64,000 bases of DNA from Bog-756 sp963831535 (GTDB taxonomy: Bacteria > Actinomycetota > Acidimicrobiia > Acidimicrobiales > RAAP-2). The number at the start of each line of letters is the position of its first letter. Within the stretch, counting starts at the first letter, position 1. Below the pieces are notes generated by a model. That model was not told the DNA's origin. It made no database searches and was given only the letters and a program-made list of their open reading frames with translations. Of this stretch, positions 59,463 through 64,000 are shown in pieces. The DNA is taken from contig CAWHQP010000001.1 of NCBI GenBank assembly GCA_963831535.1, forward strand, positions 248,001 through 312,000. Direction: 5' to 3'. The translations under genes and the position numbers were made by a program.

Positions 59463-61817
59463 CTAGGGAGAACCGACCAGTGCGGCGGGAAGTGGGCCCA
59501 GGTGGACCACGCTGAGCCGTTGGGTGGGTCGGGTGAGGGCCACGTAGAGCGTGCGCAGTCCTCGGGCCGTCCCGCCGGCGATGAGGCCGGGTTCCACTAC
59601 CACCACCGAGTCGAACTCGAGCCCGTTGGTGCTGTCGGCGGCCAAGAGCACCAGCGGTTCGGAGAGGCCCCCCTTGCGCATGTCCCGGGCATCGACCACG
59701 GGCACCTCGGCGGCGGCCAGGGCCTCGGACAGCGTCGGCAGCAGCGACTCGGGGGCCACGATGGCCACCCGGCCCGGCGTCACCGCCCGGACCTCCTCCC
59801 CGGCCACCTCGGCCACCCGCCGGGCCAGGTCCCCGACGGTGGCGTCCCCCGCCGACCCCCGGTCGTCGGTGACGGCGATCATCCTCGGCTCGACCTCGGT
59901 TCGACGCACCGGGGTCGGGGGCGAGAGCTCGGGGGCGGCGACGGCCAGGACCCGGGTGGCCACGGCCAGGACCTCGGCCGGGGTGCGGTAGCTGACGGTC
60001 AGCTCGACCGAACGAGCCGGTCGTCGGCGGGGCAGATGGTCGGTGATGTCCGACCACGAGGTGGGTGCCCAGGGCGCGGTGGCCTGGGCGATGTCGCCGA
60101 CCACGGTCATCGAACCCGAGAGGGATCGCCGGGTGAGCATCCGCAGCTGCATGGGCGAGAGGTCCTGGACCTCGTCCACCACGATGTGGCCGTACTTGCG
60201 CAGCCCGTCCTCGGCTCCACCCGAGCGCGGCCCGAGCAGGGACCGGGCCTCGTCGACCAGGGCGGCATCGGCCGGGGTCCAGGCCACCTCGTCGAACGAG
60301 GTCGAGCGAGGCCGGTACAAGAGGGCCTGCTCCCCGTCGGTGAGGACACCCCGGGACGCCGCGGCGATCAGCGGTGGGGCACCGAACAGATCATGGAGCA
60401 GCTCATGGGGGGAGAGCCGCGGCCACATGCGGTCTAGGGCCTCGGCCAGCTCGGGCACCCGCTTCACCTTCCGGGTGAAGTCCTCGATGTCGAACTCGTC
60501 GTCGGCCAGATCGCTCGGGTCCTCGTAGCCGGGGAATGCCGTGACCGACGCCGGCACCCCGACGCCCAGGGTCTGCTGGGTCTGGCGCGCCCGGTCAGCC
60601 AGCAGCTGGGCCACGGCCTGCTCCACCATCCTCCTGCGGGCGTTGTGGGTACCGGGACGACGACGTATCGACTCCACGATCCGCCCGCTGTCCCGCCGGG
60701 TCAGGCGCAACAGGAGGGCGCCGTAGGGGACGGCCACGTCGTCGGCCAGGGCGCGTTGGCGGGTCCGGACCGCCCGGGCTACCACCGTGGCCATGCGGGC
60801 GTCACCTTTCAACCGGGCCACGTCGACCGGTCCGTTGGCCTTGGTGCGGATCTCGGTGACCAGGCCCGAGACGGTGGACAGCGTGACACCGGTCTCGCCC
60901 AGCGACGGCAGGACCTGCTCGATGTAGCGGAGGAACAGGGGGTTGGGCCCCACCACCAGCACCCCCTGTCGCTCGAGAGGGAAGCGGTGGGTGTAGAGGA
61001 GATAAGCGGCGCGGTGGAGGGCGACCGCTGTCTTGCCGGTTCCCGGGCCACCCTGGACGACCAGCACCCCGGTGAGGGGGGCCCGGATGATCTCGTCCTG
61101 CTCGCGTTGGATGGTCGAGACGATGTCGGTCATCCGGCCGCTGCGGGCCCGGTCCAGCGCGGCGAGGAGGGCGGCGGGTCCTCCGATGGGCAGGTCGCTG
61201 ACGATGAGCTCGCCCTCCTCACCCTCGGCGGCACCGGTGAATCCGTCGGCGCCCTCAGTCGAGTACTGCGATCCGTCGGTCGAGCCCGGCGCGGCGAACC
61301 GCTCGTCCTCCAGGCCCACCACGCGCCGGCCTTCGAGGGCCAGGTGGCGCCGCAGGACCAGGCCCTGGGGATCGCGACCCGTGGCCCGGTAGAAGGGCTC
61401 CGCCACGGGGGCCCGCCAGTCGACGACCAGGGGATCATGATCGGCGCTGTGGATGGCCAGCCGGCCGATGTGGAAGGTCTCGGTGTCGAGCCTCTGGGGC
61501 CCGGAGCCGTCGGTCAGGGCGGTTCCGTTCTCGCCGCTCTGACCGTTCTCTCCGGTCCGGGCGTGGAACCCTTCGGACCCCTCCGGTATCCGGTCGATCC
61601 GTCCGAAGGTCAGGGCCTGGTCCCCGATGTCGAGCTGCTCCAGCCGAGCGAGGCTGGTCCGGACGATGACGTCTCGCTCCGTGCGGGACTGGAACGTGCC
61701 GCCCCGGCCCAGGTCGAGGACGCCCTCCAGCATGGTGTTGGCATCGTCCCGCATGGCGTCCAGGCGGGCGTAGGCCAGGTCCACGAACTCCTGCTCGGCC
61801 TGCTGCTCTGCTTCCAC
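59463..61817 (-). CDS. helD: HelD/HelR-like UvrD-type helicase
   Basis: 784 residues from the GTG at 61817, chosen for its GGAGG ribosome site. The open frame upstream to 62087 has no family features. Walker A GGPGTGKTAVALHR is at 256-269, after an N-terminal domain with VIVRTSLARLEQL and LVVDWRAPVAEPFYRA typical of HelD. Then come the DEVQDLSPMQLRML Walker B box, VVGDIAQATAPWAP and the C-terminal LYVALTRPTQRLSVVH. HelD proteins free stalled RNA polymerase, and actinobacterial HelR also protects against rifamycin. It is divergent from hemE. Confidence 0.88.
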   Translation of the reverse strand: MEAEQQAEQEFVDLAYARLDAMRDDANTMLEGVLDLGRGGTFQSRTERDVIVRTSLARLEQLDIGDQALTFGRIDRIPEGSEGFHARTGENGQSGENGTALTDGSGPQRLDTETFHIGRLAIHSADHDPLVVDWRAPVAEPFYRATGRDPQGLVLRRHLALEGRRVVGLEDERFAAPGSTDGSQYSTEGADGFTGAAEGEEGELIVSDLPIGGPAALLAALDRARSGRMTDIVSTIQREQDEIIRAPLTGVLVVQGGPGTGKTAVALHRAAYLLYTHRFPLERQGVLVVGPNPLFLRYIEQVLPSLGETGVTLSTVSGLVTEIRTKANGPVDVARLKGDARMATVVARAVRTRQRALADDVAVPYGALLLRLTRRDSGRIVESIRRRPGTHNARRRMVEQAVAQLLADRARQTQQTLGVGVPASVTAFPGYEDPSDLADDEFDIEDFTRKVKRVPELAEALDRMWPRLSPHELLHDLFGAPPLIAAASRGVLTDGEQALLYRPRSTSFDEVAWTPADAALVDEARSLLGPRSGGAEDGLRKYGHIVVDEVQDLSPMQLRMLTRRSLSGSMTVVGDIAQATAPWAPTSWSDITDHLPRRRPARSVELTVSYRTPAEVLAVATRVLAVAAPELSPPTPVRRTEVEPRMIAVTDDRGSAGDATVGDLARRVAEVAGEEVRAVTPGRVAIVAPESLLPTLSEALAAAEVPVVDARDMRKGGLSEPLVLLAADSTNGLEFDSVVVVEPGLIAGGTARGLRTLYVALTRPTQRLSVVHLGPLPAALVGSP

Positions 61818-61937
61818 CCCCACCTCCGATCTCCCTACCCGTCCGGCCCAGGGGAACCCTCGATTGTATGCCCGGCACGGCGGGCTTGCGACGGGGCGCC
61901 CTGCCGGTTCACCGGCCTGCTCTCCTAGACTCGGCGG

Positions 61938-62030
61938 ATGGCCGATTCCGCGGATGCACCACAGACGGGTCCGGGCGTGTCGATCCGACCCGACTCCGTC
62001 GGGGTCCCTACCGGTCCGACCCCCTGCTGA
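61938..62030 (+). CDS. Candidate 30-codon leader ORF upstream of hemE
   Basis: TAGACT (61926-61931) is 6 nt before an ATG that opens 30 codons rich in Pro, Gly, Ser and Asp, ending with ...GPTPC and a TGA at 62028-62030, 20 nt before the hemE GTG. The spacing fits a leaderless transcript, so a ribosome would translate this peptide before reaching hemE. It could be a regulatory leader or chance. Confidence 0.4.
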   Translation: MADSADAPQTGPGVSIRPDSVGVPTGPTPC

Positions 62031-62050
62031 GGGCGGACGGGACGACAGGT

Positions 62051-63124
62051 GTGACCGACACGCAGTCGAAACGATTCGACGACACACCCTTCGTCCGGGC
62101 CTGTCGGCGTCTGCCCGTGGACCAGGTACCGGTCTGGTTCATGCGCATGGCCGGCCGGTCGCTCCCCGAGTACCGGGCGGCCCGGGGTCCGGGCAGCATC
62201 CTCGACGCCATCGCCCAGCCCGAACTGGTGGCCCGTCTGACCCGCCAGCCCGTCGACCGCTACGGGACCGACGCCGCCATCTTCTTCTCCGACATCGTGG
62301 TACCCGTGGCCGCCATCGGCTTCGGGGTCGACGTGGCTCCGGGCACCGGACCCGTGGTGGCCGAGCCCTTCGCCGGGCGCCGGGACCTCCAGCGCCTTCG
62401 GCCCCTCGAGCCTGAGATCGACACCCCCTACGTCGTCGAGGCCGTGCGGTTGTTGGTTGCCGAGCTCGAGGTGCCGTTGATCGGGTTCGCCGGCGGGCCG
62501 TTCACGGTGGCCAGCTACCTGATCGAAGGTGGCCCGTCCAAGAACTTCACCAAGGTCAAGGCCCTGATGCACGGAGACCGTCAGCTCTGGGACGAGCTGA
62601 TGGAACGGCTCGGCAACCTGGCCCTGGCGTCGCTGCGCTCCCAACTGGACGCCGGGGCCACCGCCGTGCAGGTCTTCGACAGCTGGGCGGGAATCCTCAC
62701 CCCGGGCCACTACCGCGAGCTGGTGCTACCGGCGACCAAGCGCCTCTTCGCCGAGTTGGAGCGCACCCATCCGGGGACCCCCACCATCCTCTTCGGTGTG
62801 GGCACCGGCGAACTGCTGTCCTCCATGGCCACCGCCGGCACCACGGTGGTCGGCGTGGACTGGCGGGTGCCCCTCGATGACGCCCGGCGTCGGGTGGGAC
62901 CGGACCTCGCCGTGCAGGGCAATCTCGACCCGGCCCTTTGCCTCGGAAGCTGGGAGGTGGCGGCAGCCGAGACCCGCGAGGTCCTCCGGGCCGCCGGCAA
63001 CCGGCCGGGCCACATCTTCAACCTGGGCCACGGGGTCCTGCCCGAGACCGATCCGGGCATCCTGGAGCAGGTGGTGGAGCTGGTCCACGCCGAGGGCCGT
63101 GCCGGTGTCGGGGGCCCATCATGA
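62051..63124 (+). CDS. hemE: Uroporphyrinogen decarboxylase
   Basis: 357 residues from GTG 62051. The conserved N-terminal loop reads VPVWFMRMAGRSLPEYR, compared with the usual PVWFMRQAGRYLPEYR, so Gln and Tyr are replaced by Met and Ser while both Arg remain. Further family segments are IFFSDIVVP, GFAGGPFTVASYLIEGG, FDSWAG and HIFNLGHGVLPET. It decarboxylates uroporphyrinogen III to coproporphyrinogen III in heme synthesis. It overlaps the ferrochelatase-like gene by ATGA. Frames extending to 61868 have no family similarity. Confidence 0.94.
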   Translation: MTDTQSKRFDDTPFVRACRRLPVDQVPVWFMRMAGRSLPEYRAARGPGSILDAIAQPELVARLTRQPVDRYGTDAAIFFSDIVVPVAAIGFGVDVAPGTGPVVAEPFAGRRDLQRLRPLEPEIDTPYVVEAVRLLVAELEVPLIGFAGGPFTVASYLIEGGPSKNFTKVKALMHGDRQLWDELMERLGNLALASLRSQLDAGATAVQVFDSWAGILTPGHYRELVLPATKRLFAELERTHPGTPTILFGVGTGELLSSMATAGTTVVGVDWRVPLDDARRRVGPDLAVQGNLDPALCLGSWEVAAAETREVLRAAGNRPGHIFNLGHGVLPETDPGILEQVVELVHAEGRAGVGGPS

Positions 63125-64000
63125 CCGGACCGGTAGCGGCGTCGGAGCCACGGCCCGTCGGCGTACTGGTCATGGCCCACGGGACGCCGGCCACACCCGA
63201 GGGCATCGAGTCCTTCTACACAGCCATCCGCCGCGGACGACCCCCCACCCCCGAGCTGTTGGACGAACTGGTCGGCCGCTACCGGGCCATCGGTGGCACC
63301 TCACCCCTGACCCGGCGGACGACGGCACAGGTGGACGGACTGGCCGTGGCGCTCGACGACGTCGCTCCCGGGCGGTTCGTGGTCCGTTACGGGACGAAGT
63401 ATGTCCAGCCCTCCATCGAGGAGGGCGTGACCGCCCTGGGCGGGGCCGGGGTCGGTCGGGTGGTCGGCATCGTCCTCACCCCCCACCAGTCGTCCCTCGG
63501 TTCCGGCGAGTACTTCCGCCGGGCCGAGGCGGCGGCGGCATCGGCCGATCCACCTCTCGAGCTGACCGCAGTCCCCTCCTGGCACCGGGCCGACGGGTTC
63601 GCCCGCCTCCTGGCCGACCGGACGGCCGCCTGCCTGGCCTCACTGACACCGACCGAGCGCGTGAAGGTGGCCGTGTTCTTCACGGCCCACAGCCTTCCCC
63701 TCCGGGTGGTGGCCGAAGGTGACCCCTACCCCGACCAGGTGGCCGAGTCGGCCGCCGACATCGCCACCCTGCTCGACCTGGATGCCCGGCCCGGGCTGAG
63801 CTGGGCCGTGGCCTGGCAGAGCGCGGGCAGAACGGCCGACCCGTGGATCGGTCCCGACCTGCTGGAGGAGATACGCAGGGTGGCGGCCGCCGGCGCCACC
63901 GCCGTCGTGGTGTGCCCGGTCGGGTTCGTGTCGGACCATCTGGAGGTGCTCTACGACCTCGACATCGAAGCGGACCAGGTGGCCCGGTCGGCCGGCGTGC
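63121..64000 (+). CDS. hemH: Ferrochelatase (coproporphyrin-type), partial at window end
   Basis: The first 293 residues of a ferrochelatase run off the window. The N-terminal VGVLVMAHGTPATPEGIESFYTAIRRGRPPTPELLDEL, TPHQSSLGSGEYF, the active-site-region TAHSLPLRVVAEGDPYPDQV with His, and CPVGFVSDHLEVLYDLDIEA are family features. In actinobacteria this enzyme usually inserts iron into coproporphyrin III (CpfC) in the coproporphyrin-dependent pathway, and hemE directly upstream with an ATGA overlap supports a heme operon. Downstream genes are outside the window. Confidence 0.92.
   Translation, partial: MTGPVAASEPRPVGVLVMAHGTPATPEGIESFYTAIRRGRPPTPELLDELVGRYRAIGGTSPLTRRTTAQVDGLAVALDDVAPGRFVVRYGTKYVQPSIEEGVTALGGAGVGRVVGIVLTPHQSSLGSGEYFRRAEAAAASADPPLELTAVPSWHRADGFARLLADRTAACLASLTPTERVKVAVFFTAHSLPLRVVAEGDPYPDQVAESAADIATLLDLDARPGLSWAVAWQSAGRTADPWIGPDLLEEIRRVAAAGATAVVVCPVGFVSDHLEVLYDLDIEADQVARSAGV

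Noticed and set aside
61868..62050. N-terminal extension of HemE from 61868
   Set aside because: The added 61 residues have no family similarity and overlap the candidate leader ORF; the GTG at 62051 begins right before conserved HemE sequence.
1..64000. KstR (TnnAACnnGTTnnA) and KstR2 (AnCAAGnnCTTGnT) operator sites
   Set aside because: Looked for by eye at promoters of the steroid genes and not found; a computed scan with published matrices would be decisive.
1..64000. Mobile elements, prophage, toxin-antitoxin or defence systems, tRNA or rRNA genes
   Set aside because: No transposase, integrase, terminase, nuclease-helicase defence set or structured RNA gene was recognised; the HelD-like protein is a transcription-recycling helicase rather than a defence helicase by its domain layout.

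Overview
The window is about 64 kb of very high-GC, densely packed DNA. It looks like a chromosomal segment of a free-living actinobacterium, and I infer a member or relative of the Acidimicrobiia. The grounds are an actinobacterial bcc-aa3 respiratory gene set (ctaC-ctaD-ctaF and ctaE-qcrCAB), steroid/acyl-CoA catabolic genes, an F420-type luciferase-like monooxygenase, a HelD/HelR-type helicase, many starts with a TANNNT box 5-9 nt upstream (leaderless style), and two secreted proteins built from GYWLV-type repeats that I associate with Acidimicrobiia. I saw no rRNA, tRNA, CRISPR, phage or transposase gene.

Left third (0-31 kb): catabolism. At 0-4.6 kb is an SDR gene divergent from echA20-ipdA-ipdB-ipdC, the order seen in the mycobacterial rings C/D cholesterol locus, followed by a cytochrome P450 (4.6-5.9 kb). 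Then come a ketosynthase-like gene, a PAS/GGDEF/EAL protein, a FadA5/FadA6-like thiolase divergent from a pair of acyl-CoA dehydrogenase genes, a secreted CHAP-domain repeat protein, an SGNH hydrolase with an acidic tail, a second SDR, and a likely operon of amidohydrolase, two acyl-CoA dehydrogenases and a luciferase-like monooxygenase (18.9-23.4 kb). A D-aminoacylase-type amidohydrolase, an aldehyde dehydrogenase and a CAP-domain repeat protein follow. Five control regions here carry the same 15-nt inverted repeat, CTGAC-N5-GTCAG or a near variant. Several lie directly at a putative -10 box. This suggests one unidentified repressor, probably TetR-like, controlling a dispersed catabolic regulon.

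Middle (31-47 kb): two divergent TetR regulators (one KstR-like), an ABC exporter, a sphingosine-phosphate-lyase-like PLP enzyme, an MFS exporter, a DUF5522-type small protein, a second nitronate-monooxygenase-like enzyme, a GH1 glucosidase, a cysteine-less thiolase-like protein, an enoyl-CoA hydratase, TatA, small membrane proteins and an alkylsulfatase-like metallo-hydrolase.

Right (47-64 kb): the terminal oxidase and cytochrome bc genes in two blocks, ctaC-ctaD-ctaF on the plus strand and ctaE-qcrC-qcrA-qcrB on the minus strand. An M20 dipeptidase and two large membrane proteins of glycosyltransferase type lie between them. Then come a HelD-like helicase and, divergently, hemE and the start of a ferrochelatase gene running off the end.

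Six genes show single-base reading-frame breaks, mostly in short G/C runs (luciferase-like monooxygenase, GNAT, GH1, enoyl-CoA hydratase, metallo-hydrolase, and possibly the ctaC tail). The uniform character of the breaks makes consensus errors in the assembly at least as likely as real gene decay. I did not find a clear new defence or mobile system. The best candidates for something undescribed are the CTGAC-N5-GTCAG regulon, the 18.9-23.4 kb catabolic operon, the repeat-domain secreted proteins and three candidate leader ORFs.
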